Positions 40,650-49,027 of a DNA stretch of 64,000 bases are shown here, one piece after another. The stretch is from Stenotrophomonas sp. 704A1 (GTDB lineage Bacteria; Pseudomonadota; Gammaproteobacteria; Xanthomonadales; Xanthomonadaceae): the NCBI RefSeq assembly GCF_030549525.1, contig NZ_CP130831.1, forward strand, positions 1,265,501 to 1,329,500, given 5' to 3'. The position numbers and the translations under genes were made by a program. The stretch's first letter is position 1. Every line of letters starts with the position of its first letter. The notes beneath the pieces are model-generated. The model saw nothing but the letters and a program-made list of their open reading frames with translations. It did no database searches and was not told the DNA's origin.

Positions 40650-40675
40650 CAGCGGCACGGCAGCGCCGTGGCTAC
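40650..40675 (-). repeat. Possible SMAG-type palindrome, CACGGC subtype
   Basis: On the minus strand: GTAGCCACGGCGCTGCCGTG, stem CACGGC / GCCGTG, between two convergent genes. It also overlaps the stop codon of the minus-strand gene. Confidence 0.45.
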
Positions 40676-41352
40676 TGCAACGAGGGACGGTCGTCGTTGC
40701 GCCGGCCTTCCGTCTGCAGATCATCGGCCACGTCATCCGGCAGCCAGAGCAGTCTGCCGCCCTTGCGCACGATCACCTGCACATGGCTGACCCCGGCGGG
40801 CGTGCGCATCCGTGCCCTGCGTCGCTCCTGTACCGCCTGCGTGAAGCGTGGCACGGCGTCGAAATCGATGCTGGCCAGTGCGGTGCTGCTGCGGCTCAAC
40901 GAAATGGTCGGCGCGAACCGATGGGGATCCACCGGATCACCCTTGCGCCATGTTCCGCGTTCGTAGTGATAGCGGTCGACATGGCCCGCCCGTTGCGGAT
41001 CGACCAGTTCGAGGTTGATGCGGCCATCGTCATGGAAGTGGATGCTGTGGAACACCGTCAGGCGGTGGCCGGCCAGGCCGGGCAGGTTCTCCAGAGCCAG
41101 CCGCGCGGCCTGCAGTCGATCGCGGTCGAGCAGCAGGTTGGCGCGCAGCGGTGCGGTCAGATAGCGGGGCGTGGCCGGCACTACCGCAGCGGAAGCGCCC
41201 TCCCAGCGGGCACCGGGCGCGCGCTGCACGGGCGGCGCTGACGCCTGCAGCGGCGCATCGAGGGTGTGCAACGCAGCTGCCGCGGCGGCCGCACCGGCCA
41301 GCACCAGCAGCACCACGGCGAACGCCCGCGGAGAGGAGACGGGCCAGGTCAT
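40672..41352 (-). CDS. Hypothetical exported or membrane-anchored protein
   Basis: A 226-residue protein with one N-terminal hydrophobic segment (FAVVLLVLAGAAAAAAALH) that may be a signal anchor. The rest is soluble and rich in Arg, Asp and His (SIHFHDDGRINLELVDPQ and HVDRYHYERGTW). I do not recognise the family. Two starts are possible: ATG 41352 and a GTG two codons upstream. It is convergent with the lysoplasmalogenase gene and lies 164 bases downstream of the receptor gene stop. Confidence 0.6.
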   Translation of the reverse strand: MTWPVSSPRAFAVVLLVLAGAAAAAAALHTLDAPLQASAPPVQRAPGARWEGASAAVVPATPRYLTAPLRANLLLDRDRLQAARLALENLPGLAGHRLTVFHSIHFHDDGRINLELVDPQRAGHVDRYHYERGTWRKGDPVDPHRFAPTISLSRSSTALASIDFDAVPRFTQAVQERRRARMRTPAGVSHVQVIVRKGGRLLWLPDDVADDLQTEGRRNDDRPSLQ

Positions 41353-41501
41353 GCCCACTGCCTGCGCACGCTGCGGCGATCATCCGGAGCTTGAAGACGG
41401 TCGACCTGAAGGACCGGGGACGGCAGGGCGGAGAACAGCAGGAGGGTGCCCCGCAACCAGGGGTAGGGCTTCAACGGGAGCGGGTCCGGTGCAACGGGCG
41501 G

Positions 41502-41517
41502 CGTAGGGTACTACGCT
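41502..41517. terminator. Short hairpin at the end of the receptor gene
   Basis: GCGTAG-GGTA-CTACGC, a perfect 6-bp stem overlapping the receptor stop codon. Weak evidence for termination. Confidence 0.3.
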
Positions 41518-44297
41518 CAGCGGAACTGCAGGGTCAGCAGCAGATAGCGGCCCAATGGATCGTCCAGGCCAGGCATCTGCCCGCCACTGCCCACCAGGTA
41601 GTTGACCGGCTCTGCATCCAGTACGTTGTGCACATCCAGCGCGACCACCACGCGCGGGCTCAACTTGCGTGCCACGTGCAGGTTCCAGCGCAGCTGCGCC
41701 GGATTCATGCAGCGCCGCTGGTCATGCTGTTGCTGCGTGCAGTCTTCGCCCGCCAGCCACGCGCGCGTGCGGCCGACGCGGTTGCCGCGCAGGGCGATGT
41801 CCCAGGTGGGGTTCTGCCACTGCACGGTAAGGATGCCGGCGGTGGTGGGCGTGACGTGCCCGCGCAGGTCCACCGACCCATCGTGGCTGCGGTCGCGACG
41901 CAGTTCCTGCTGCTTCAGTCCATCCAGCGCGAACAGCCACTGTCCGTCGCGCCCGGCATCGATGCGGTACTCGCCGCGCAGCAGCCAGTTGCGCGACGTG
42001 GTGCGCCCGATGTTGTCGAACGACAGGCGCAGATCACGCAGGCGGCCCTGTTCGTCCAGCTCCCAGGTTGCCGGGTTCCACAGCGCATCGCTGGGCTGCA
42101 GGGCGAGAATCTCGTTGCGCAGTTCGACGATGTTGTGGGTCAGCGTCAGCGAGAAGGCATCGTTGGGCGTCCAGCTGGCCGCCAGCGAATGGCTGCGCGA
42201 GGTCTCCGCCTTCAGTGCATCGTTCTCCACCACCTCCACTTCCACGGCGCAGCCACCGCCACGCAGCGGCCGCGCGCAGGGCGGCAGGGTATCCGAGGCG
42301 GGCAGGCCGAGCAGGCCGAAGTAGCCGGGCGGGCGTCGTCGTTCAAACAGGCTCGGCGCGCGGTAACCGCGGCCACTGGCCAGCAGGAAGGACCAGTGTG
42401 GCGTCGGTGTCCAGCGCAGCCCGGCACGGGGTGAGAACGCGCTGTCGCCGCCATCGCGATCCAGTCGCGCGGCCAGGTCGAGGCGCAGCGTGGACGCCAG
42501 CGGCAGGCCCACTTCCGCGTACGCGGCGCTGCTCTGGCGGGTCAGGTGGCGCTGTTCCAGCGGCAGGCCCAGCGCCAGTTCGCCCTTGCCCAGCAGCGGG
42601 TCGGGCAACGAGGTCCAGCGCTCGCGGCGCAGGTCGATGCCGGTGGCCAGCTGCGCCGCGCCGCCGGGCAGCGTCATCAGTTCGCGCTGCACGCCCCACC
42701 AGCCCTGCCATTGCTCGGTTCGCCCGCGGTTGCGGATGGCGGGGAACAGTTCTGCGGCCAATCCCGCTGGCAGCGTCGAGAACCCCGGCAGGAAATCCAG
42801 GGTGCGTGCTGCTTCCAGCAGCCGCTCGCTGCGCACGGTGCCTTCGGTGCGCAGGTCCACCTGGTTGCGTTGCGCGCTGATGCCGGCATCCCAGCTGCGG
42901 CCGGGCTGCTCGCGGCCCACGCCCACGGTCAGGTCGGCTTCGGTCGCGCGCACCGTCGGGCGCACTTCACCGCCTTCCTGCAGCACCACGTTGAGGACCG
43001 CGCCGCGGTTGAAGTTGAGCGCGACCGCAGTGGGGCCCAGCTCGAAACGCTGGCGGTTGTGGCTGGCACGTGCCTCCACGTAGGCATAGCGCCCCTCGCC
43101 GCGTTCATGGCGATAGCGCAGGTAGGCGGACAGGGTGTCCGAGGCGGGCTGCAGCGAGCGCGGGCGCGCGTTGTCGAACCAGCAGCCATCCTCTTCGCGC
43201 TGCAGCGGCGGGTGGCACTGCGTGGCCGGGTAGTAATCGCCGTTGGCCATGATCAGGCCGATCGGATAGAGCGAGGTTTCCGCATGCCAGTCGCGCTGGT
43301 CACCGGCCACATGCTGGATGCGGTGCAGGTCGATACCGGCGAACCAGCGGTCGCCGTTGCCACGCACGCCGCCGGTGGCGGCCTGCACGCGGTACTGGTC
43401 GCCGTCGCCGCGGCCACTGACTCCCGACTGCAGCGTGGCTTCTGGCCCCTCGGCCTGGTCGCGCAGGATGATGTTGACCACCCCGGAGATGGCATCGGCA
43501 CCGTAGATGGCCGAGGCACCGCCACGCACCAGCTCGATGCGTTCGACGAAGCTGAGCGGAATGCCGCCCAGGTCGGTCAACCCGCCTTCTTCCAGCGACA
43601 CCATCGGATAGCGGGGCAGGCGGCGGCCGTTGACCAGGAACAGGGTGGCGCGGGGCCCCATGCCGTCCAGGCTGGTGGTGGCCGCCGCGCCGACCGGCAG
43701 GTACAGCGAATCACCGCTGCGCGAGGTGCTCAGCGGTGGATGGCCGTTCATGCCCGGCAGGTGGCGCAGCAGATCGAACAACGTGCCGTAACCGCTGCGC
43801 AGGATGTCATCGCGGTCGATCACCGTGATCGGCAGGGTGGTCTGCACCGAGGTGCGGGGCAGGCGGCTGCCGGTGACGTGGATCGGCGCCAGGTCGACCT
43901 GCACCGGTGCCAGGGCGGCGGCCACCGGCGGTGCCCGGGGTGCCGGTTTCGCCGGTGCCGCAACAGGCACATGGCGGCGCACCACGAACCCGCCGCCCGG
44001 GGTCTGCAGGATGTTCACCGGCATGCCGGCGACCAGCTGTTTCAGCGCGGCGGCCGGGGCCAGTGTGCCGGCCGTGCCGGTGCTGCGCAGGTCGGCCAGT
44101 TCGCGGGCGTCGAAGACCAGCGCGATGCCGCTCTGCCGGGCCCACTGCTGCAGGGCTGCAGGGAGCGGGCCGGGAGCGATCCGGTAGTCGACCGCCGCCG
44201 CTTCACCCCCGCTGGCTGCGGCCACCGCACCCAGGGTCAGCGTGAGCCAGAGCAGGGCCTGCAGCAGGCCCCCGCGCAGCACTCCCGGTGCCGGCAT
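41517..44297 (-). CDS. TonB-dependent outer-membrane receptor with signalling (STN) domain
   Basis: A 926-residue TonB-dependent receptor. A signal peptide ends near AAASGG. An STN (secretin/TonB short N-terminal) domain spans ~30-95 (IAPGPLPAALQQWARQSGIA, then LVFDARELADL), the hallmark of receptors that signal to a FecR-type anti-sigma factor. The plug follows (LDGMGPRATLFLVNGRRLPR, RGGASAIYGADAISGVVNII) and then a 22-strand barrel ending in a C-terminal Phe (QFR). It is 10 bases downstream of fecR. Ligand unknown: FecA-like siderophore or other large substrate. Confidence 0.92.
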   Translation of the reverse strand: MPAPGVLRGGLLQALLWLTLTLGAVAAASGGEAAAVDYRIAPGPLPAALQQWARQSGIALVFDARELADLRSTGTAGTLAPAAALKQLVAGMPVNILQTPGGGFVVRRHVPVAAPAKPAPRAPPVAAALAPVQVDLAPIHVTGSRLPRTSVQTTLPITVIDRDDILRSGYGTLFDLLRHLPGMNGHPPLSTSRSGDSLYLPVGAAATTSLDGMGPRATLFLVNGRRLPRYPMVSLEEGGLTDLGGIPLSFVERIELVRGGASAIYGADAISGVVNIILRDQAEGPEATLQSGVSGRGDGDQYRVQAATGGVRGNGDRWFAGIDLHRIQHVAGDQRDWHAETSLYPIGLIMANGDYYPATQCHPPLQREEDGCWFDNARPRSLQPASDTLSAYLRYRHERGEGRYAYVEARASHNRQRFELGPTAVALNFNRGAVLNVVLQEGGEVRPTVRATEADLTVGVGREQPGRSWDAGISAQRNQVDLRTEGTVRSERLLEAARTLDFLPGFSTLPAGLAAELFPAIRNRGRTEQWQGWWGVQRELMTLPGGAAQLATGIDLRRERWTSLPDPLLGKGELALGLPLEQRHLTRQSSAAYAEVGLPLASTLRLDLAARLDRDGGDSAFSPRAGLRWTPTPHWSFLLASGRGYRAPSLFERRRPPGYFGLLGLPASDTLPPCARPLRGGGCAVEVEVVENDALKAETSRSHSLAASWTPNDAFSLTLTHNIVELRNEILALQPSDALWNPATWELDEQGRLRDLRLSFDNIGRTTSRNWLLRGEYRIDAGRDGQWLFALDGLKQQELRRDRSHDGSVDLRGHVTPTTAGILTVQWQNPTWDIALRGNRVGRTRAWLAGEDCTQQQHDQRRCMNPAQLRWNLHVARKLSPRVVVALDVHNVLDAEPVNYLVGSGGQMPGLDDPLGRYLLLTLQFR

Positions 44298-44307
44298 CTG
44301 CCGCGCC

Positions 44308-45276
44308 TCAGTAGGTGCGGCGCAGTTCCAGCGCGCCATCCGAGCGCGGCTGGCCGGCAATGGACCACCCCAGTTCCAAGGCGGAAAGCAGTTCATGCGC
44401 GTCGCCGGCGCGGAAGGTGCCGCTGACCGCCAGGTCGGCGATATCCGGATCGGCGACCACCAGCGGCGTGCTGCCATAGCGGTTCATGCGCTCGACCACG
44501 GTGGCCAGCGGCGTACCGTCGAACACCAGCTTGCCCTGCGGCCAGCCTTCGGCGGCGGCGGTGGACGACAGCTGCGGACCGGGCTGGATCCTGCCTGATG
44601 CCAGCACCTGCAGCTGCTGGCCGGGTGACAACGTGTGCTGGGCGCTGCCGCTGGTGACTTCCACCGCGCCTTCCAGCAGGGCGACCTCGACCCGGCCATC
44701 GCCCAGCCGTTCGACCTGGAAGGTGGTGCCGATATCGCGGATGGAACTGCCGGCGGCCTGCACCCGCAGCGAACGCGAGGACGGGGCGACCTGCAGCTGG
44801 ACGCGGCCCTGTTCGAGCACGAGTTCGCGCTTGCGCCAGCCGAAGCGTGCGGTCAGCGTGCTACCGGCATCGAGCGTGGCGATGCTGCCGTCGTCCAGGG
44901 TCTGCAACCGGGGCTGGCGGCCCGGGTTGGCATAGGTCAGCAGCGCGGGGTTGCCGTCGGTGTACAGCATCCAGCCCAGGCCGACGGCCAGACAGATACC
45001 GGCGGCGGACGCCACGCCCGGCAGCCAGCGCCGTTGCGGGCGGCGTGCCGCGCGCGCGGCCGCAGTGCGCAGCCACGGGTCAGCGGCCAGCCCGGCACTG
45101 CGCTGATGCAGTTGTTCGGCCTGCGCCCACGCGGTGACGTGGGCGGGGTCCTCGGCCAGCCAGTCCTCGAAGGATTCCCTTTCGGCAGGACTGCAGTCGG
45201 GGGCTTCCAGGCGCGCCACCCAGGCGCTCGCGCGTTCAAAAAGCAACGGATCATCCTTGTTGTCGTTGCGGCTCAT
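44308..45276 (-). CDS. FecR-type anti-sigma regulator
   Basis: A 322-residue inner-membrane anti-sigma factor. The N-terminal cytoplasmic DUF4880-like region contains ERASAWVARLEAPDCSPAER. One membrane helix lies near residues 92-108 (SAAGICLAVGLGWMLY). The periplasmic FecR domain holds LQTLDDGSIATLDAGSTLTA and SIRDIGTTFQVERLGDG. A C-terminal STN-like segment (WPQGKLVFDGTPLATVVERM) follows. Its start overlaps the sigma gene stop by four bases, so sigma and anti-sigma are made together. Confidence 0.92.
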   Translation of the reverse strand: MSRNDNKDDPLLFERASAWVARLEAPDCSPAERESFEDWLAEDPAHVTAWAQAEQLHQRSAGLAADPWLRTAAARAARRPQRRWLPGVASAAGICLAVGLGWMLYTDGNPALLTYANPGRQPRLQTLDDGSIATLDAGSTLTARFGWRKRELVLEQGRVQLQVAPSSRSLRVQAAGSSIRDIGTTFQVERLGDGRVEVALLEGAVEVTSGSAQHTLSPGQQLQVLASGRIQPGPQLSSTAAAEGWPQGKLVFDGTPLATVVERMNRYGSTPLVVADPDIADLAVSGTFRAGDAHELLSALELGWSIAGQPRSDGALELRRTY

Positions 45277-45845
45277 TCGGTGTCTCCATCGTTGTGGAGA
45301 GGATCGGGGCCCAGCTCCTTGCGCAGGCCCTGCAATGCGCGGGCAATGTGTTTTTCCACGGTCTTGGCGGTGATGCCGCAATGCTGGGCGATCTGTGTAT
45401 AGCTCATGCCGGTGATGCGGTTGAGCAGGTACACCTCGCGGGCACGTTCGGGCAGCTTGAACAATGCCTGGCGCAGCAGGGCGAGCATCTGCCCGGATTC
45501 TGCCTGACGCAGCGGATCCGGTGAAGCACTGATTGCTTCTTCGTTGTCATCGCGGTCGGCCAGCGGCAGGTGCGCGCGGGACTGCGTGGAGCGCCCACGG
45601 TCGGCCAGCCGGTTCCGCGCGATCCGGTACAACAGCAGGCGCAGTTCTTCTGCGCCATGCGCGCGGTAGCGGATCAGCCGTTCCATGCAGTCCTGGGCGA
45701 TGTCCTCGGCATCGTCGGGGCCGACGCCGCGCGCGCGGAGGAAGGCGCACAGCGGTGCGCGTTCCTCGCGGACGAACGCAATGAACGCGTCCGGAACCCC
45801 GGGCAGGTCCGGTGCAGGACGGAGCAGAGGGGAGGGGACGGACAG
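45273..45845 (-). CDS. FecI-type ECF sigma factor, start codon unclear
   Basis: A short ECF sigma factor. Region 2 reads VGPDDAEDIAQDCMERLIRY and LLLYRIARNRLADRGR, and region 4 ends with GMSYTQIAQHCGITAKTVEK. It overlaps fecR by four bases. No in-frame ATG, GTG or TTG exists between the far-upstream GTG at 45971 and region 2. I mark CTG 45845, which has a CGAGG-like site seven bases before it, as a working start; a non-canonical start or the long GTG form are alternatives. Confidence 0.8.
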   Translation of the reverse strand: MSVPSPLLRPAPDLPGVPDAFIAFVREERAPLCAFLRARGVGPDDAEDIAQDCMERLIRYRAHGAEELRLLLYRIARNRLADRGRSTQSRAHLPLADRDDNEEAISASPDPLRQAESGQMLALLRQALFKLPERAREVYLLNRITGMSYTQIAQHCGITAKTVEKHIARALQGLRKELGPDPLHNDGDTE

Positions 45846-45939
45846 GGGAGGGCCTCGGACGGCAATGACGGACGCGAGATCGAGTTTTACGCGACGGTGA
45901 CCGGATGGGGAAGCCTGTGTTTCCCCGGCTTTTCCATTG

Positions 45940-45951
45940 TGAATGCATTCA
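45940..45951. promoter_or_regulatory. Perfect 12-nt palindrome between sigma gene and autotransporter
   Basis: TGAATGCATTCA in an AT-rich patch between two divergent transcription units. A candidate operator shared by the sigma/receptor cluster and the autotransporter gene. Confidence 0.4.
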
Positions 45952-46040
45952 TGTTTTTTCCGCGCCAGCACTGGGGGCGTTCGTGCTGCTGGCGCGTTCT
46001 GCTTTCGACCCGCGTGGTGCGGGGGGAGAGAGAGAACGCA

Positions 46041-48926
46041 ATGAAGCATTCGAAGTTGAGCATCGCCCTGGCAGCTGTGGCCGGTCTCGCGGGCCTCGGC
46101 CAGGCGCATGACGTCATGGCGATGAATTATCACGTACAGGGCGATCGCATCGTTCTCAGCGGTGGTGTCACGGTCGCCGACGTGGTCGCGCTGCCAGCGC
46201 TGCTGGCCAAGGCGCAGGCCGAAGGCCGCCCGATCCGCGACATCGTGCTGCGCACCTCCAATGGTGGCGCGCTGATTGCCGGTGAGTGGCTGCAGGGGGT
46301 GATCCGCACCCATGGCCTGAACACCATCGTCTCCGGCCATTGCATCTCGTCGTGCTCGATCATGCAGTCCGGTGGCGTCGAGCGTTACCTGGCCGGTGAC
46401 CTGCCGCTGGTCGATTCGGTACAGATCCACGCGGCCAGCAGTGGCGGCAAGGTGATCTACACGCCGTCGCCGCGGATGACCGAGATCTACACCGGCAACT
46501 ACGGTGGCGGCATGGACGCCGGCCTGCTGCACAAGGCCATGTACGAGGTGGTGCAGCCCAATGGCCTGCTGGTGTTCCGCGATCCGGCCCGCACCAGCGG
46601 CGCCTCGGTCAGCTTCGATCCCGACGGCAGCGGCCGCAAGCTGGAGACCTTCCCCGGCCAGGATATCTACAGCAACCACATCATCACTGCCGCCGGCTAT
46701 CGCGAACCGGGTGACACGCTGACGGTCACCGCCAATGTCAGCGGCGACATCAATCCGGGCTACCTGCGCACCGCGCGCCAGCTGCAGGCCTTCGTCGATG
46801 ATGATTTCGCGCGCTGGAACGACACCGACTTCGGCACCACCTACATCAACCAGGCGGTCACCATCTACAACGCTGCCGCCCGTGGCCCCAACGGCATCGG
46901 CACGTTCTCGGTACAGGACTTCCTCAGCGATCCCGACATCCAGGCCGACCTGCTGTCGCGCCTGCGCCTGTCCGAACTGGACGCGTCCACGCTGGGCAAT
47001 TCGGCCGGCGTCATCCGGGTGAGCAAGGGCGCCACCTGGCGCACCGCTGACACCACCGGCGCCGATTTCATGCTGGTGGAGAACGGCACCATCGCGCTGG
47101 AAGGCGGCGCGCTGCGCACGCCCGAGCTGCGCGTGCTGGCGGCGGGCATGGTGGTCGGCCACGGTGACATCGCCTCGGTTGCCAACGACTCGGACGCCCT
47201 GTTCGACGGCACCGGTCCATCGTTCCGCGAGGATGGCTTCAACCGCCTGCGCGTCTACGGCACGCTGATGCCGCGCGGTGGCGACCTGGTCAGCCACGGC
47301 TACGTCAACATCATGCCCGGCGGCAAGGTGCTGTTCGACGTGACCGAGGCGGGCGGCGCCGGCACTGGCCGCCTGCGGGTCGGGGAGTTCTACGACGACG
47401 GTGCCAACGAAGGCGCGCTGGTGATCTCGCCGGGTGCGCACCTGGAACTGAACGTGGCGCAGGGCTTCTATGCCGGCACCTACCAGCGCGAGCTGGTGAG
47501 CGGTCCGATCTACCAGGGCGGCTTCACCGATGCGGTGCGCCTGGGCGACACCGGCTACAGCGCCAGCATCACCGACGGCGAGGTGTTCCGCCCGCGCCAC
47601 AACTCGCTGCTGAGCTTCAACATCCACCAGACCGCCGACGGGCTGTCGCTGACGGCAAACCCCGGATTCGACCAGCTGGCGCAGCTCACTGCCGGTAACG
47701 GCAGCGATGGTCTCGGTCGCGCGCTGGCCACGGCGGGCGACCGCCAGGATGCACGGCTGAAGCCGCTGCTGGGCGCGCTGCAGTTCGCCGACCGCGACGT
47801 CATCGCGCAGCAGGCCGGTGCACTGCGCGGCGATGCGCATGCCAGCCTGCGCCTGGCCGACAACGCCCTGGTCGGCAGCATCGGCAATGTGGTGCAGCAA
47901 CACCAGGCCGCACGACGCAGCGGCAGTGGTGACGCCGGTGGCTTGGCGGCGCAGGCCGCGCAGGCGGCGTCGGCGCAGCCGGGCATGGCCAATGGCAGCC
48001 TGTTCAACCAGTTGGCAATGCATCTGGTGGAGCCCGCAGGGAGCGCTGGCGGCACAAACTTTGGCGGCGAAGCGCCCCGCAGCCACGGTTTCTGGGGCCG
48101 CGGCTTCGGCAGCCATGGCCGCATCGACGGCGAAGGCGGCGTGGCCGGCCTGAGCCACACCGTCGGCGGCATCGTGCTCGGTGCCGATACGCAGCTGGCC
48201 GATGACCGGGTCACCCTGGGCGTCAGCGTTGCTGCAGCGGACATGTCGACCAAGGGCCGCGACGGTTCCGGGTTCACCGGCGATGTGCGCGCGCTGGATG
48301 CAGGCGGCTACCTGGATGCCACCTATTCGCGGGGTTACCTGTCGGCCTCGGTGCGCTATACCGACCTGCGCCACGACACCCGCCGCAGCATCGCCGGCAT
48401 CGACGGCCTGGAGAGCCCGCTGCGTGCCAAATACAACAACGATGCGATCTCGGCCCGGCTGGAACACGGCTTCTCGTTCACCACCGGCAAGGGGCTGGTG
48501 ATCCAGCCGCTGCTGCCGGTGGTCGACTACGCCCGTACCTCGGCCACGCGCTTCGATGAAGGGCAGGGCGCTGGTGCACTGGTGGGTCGGGGTGACAGCC
48601 TGGAAAGCATCCGTGTCGGTGCGGGCCTGCAGCTGTTCAAGACCTTCGAAGGCAACAACGGCGAGCGCATCACCCCGCGCGCGCGCGTGGTCTGGCAGAA
48701 GGAGCTGGGCGATACCCAGGCGCGCTACAGCACTGGCTTTGCCGCTGCGCCTGACCTGGTGTTCGGCGCCAGCAGCCAGACCGTCGGCGAGCAGGTGCTG
48801 GCCTGGAACCTGGGCGTGACCAGCCGCGCCACCGATCGCCTGTCGGTGATGGTCGACTACGTGGGCGAGCGCCGCGACGGCCAGCTGCAGAACGGCGTGA
48901 TGCTGGGCCTGGGCTATACCTTCTGA
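46041..48926 (+). CDS. Autotransporter with ClpP/COG3904-like passenger domain
   Basis: A 961-residue type V secreted protein. A signal peptide (ALAAVAGLAGLGQA) is followed by residues ~28-170, which resemble the ClpP/crotonase-like COG3904 fold. They show the strand DIVLRTSNGG (residues 67-76), then HGLNTIVSGHCISSCSIMQS, holding C101, S103, S104 and C105, and then QIHAA with H130. Ser103 and His130 sit where the nucleophile and His would be. A ~500-residue passenger follows, and the C-terminal barrel runs from ~680 (HGFWGRGFG) to the terminal Phe. GGGGGGAGAG precedes the ATG. It is divergent from the FecI-type sigma gene. Confidence 0.85.
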   Translation: MKHSKLSIALAAVAGLAGLGQAHDVMAMNYHVQGDRIVLSGGVTVADVVALPALLAKAQAEGRPIRDIVLRTSNGGALIAGEWLQGVIRTHGLNTIVSGHCISSCSIMQSGGVERYLAGDLPLVDSVQIHAASSGGKVIYTPSPRMTEIYTGNYGGGMDAGLLHKAMYEVVQPNGLLVFRDPARTSGASVSFDPDGSGRKLETFPGQDIYSNHIITAAGYREPGDTLTVTANVSGDINPGYLRTARQLQAFVDDDFARWNDTDFGTTYINQAVTIYNAAARGPNGIGTFSVQDFLSDPDIQADLLSRLRLSELDASTLGNSAGVIRVSKGATWRTADTTGADFMLVENGTIALEGGALRTPELRVLAAGMVVGHGDIASVANDSDALFDGTGPSFREDGFNRLRVYGTLMPRGGDLVSHGYVNIMPGGKVLFDVTEAGGAGTGRLRVGEFYDDGANEGALVISPGAHLELNVAQGFYAGTYQRELVSGPIYQGGFTDAVRLGDTGYSASITDGEVFRPRHNSLLSFNIHQTADGLSLTANPGFDQLAQLTAGNGSDGLGRALATAGDRQDARLKPLLGALQFADRDVIAQQAGALRGDAHASLRLADNALVGSIGNVVQQHQAARRSGSGDAGGLAAQAAQAASAQPGMANGSLFNQLAMHLVEPAGSAGGTNFGGEAPRSHGFWGRGFGSHGRIDGEGGVAGLSHTVGGIVLGADTQLADDRVTLGVSVAAADMSTKGRDGSGFTGDVRALDAGGYLDATYSRGYLSASVRYTDLRHDTRRSIAGIDGLESPLRAKYNNDAISARLEHGFSFTTGKGLVIQPLLPVVDYARTSATRFDEGQGAGALVGRGDSLESIRVGAGLQLFKTFEGNNGERITPRARVVWQKELGDTQARYSTGFAAAPDLVFGASSQTVGEQVLAWNLGVTSRATDRLSVMVDYVGERRDGQLQNGVMLGLGYTF

Positions 48927-48939
48927 CCAGGGCAGTACC

Positions 48940-48969
48940 GGCACCGGCGGCCGTCGCGCCGCCGGTGCC
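48940..48969 (+). terminator. Perfect 12-bp hairpin after the autotransporter gene
   Basis: GGCACCGGCGGC-CGTCGC-GCCGCCGGTGCC lies 13 bases past the stop and about 58 bases before the ldhA start. No T tract follows. Confidence 0.6.
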
Positions 48970-49027
48970 ATCCCCATCGGTGTGCGGGTGCGCTATGGTC
49001 GTGGCGGATGTCCGCGCAGACCTTGCC

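Noticed and set aside
45273..48977. A 1234-codon open frame on the minus strand running through the autotransporter gene
   Set aside because: Only its 3' part (45273-45845) encodes a recognisable protein. The rest is antisense to a clearly coding frame and is open because of the high third-position GC of the opposite strand.
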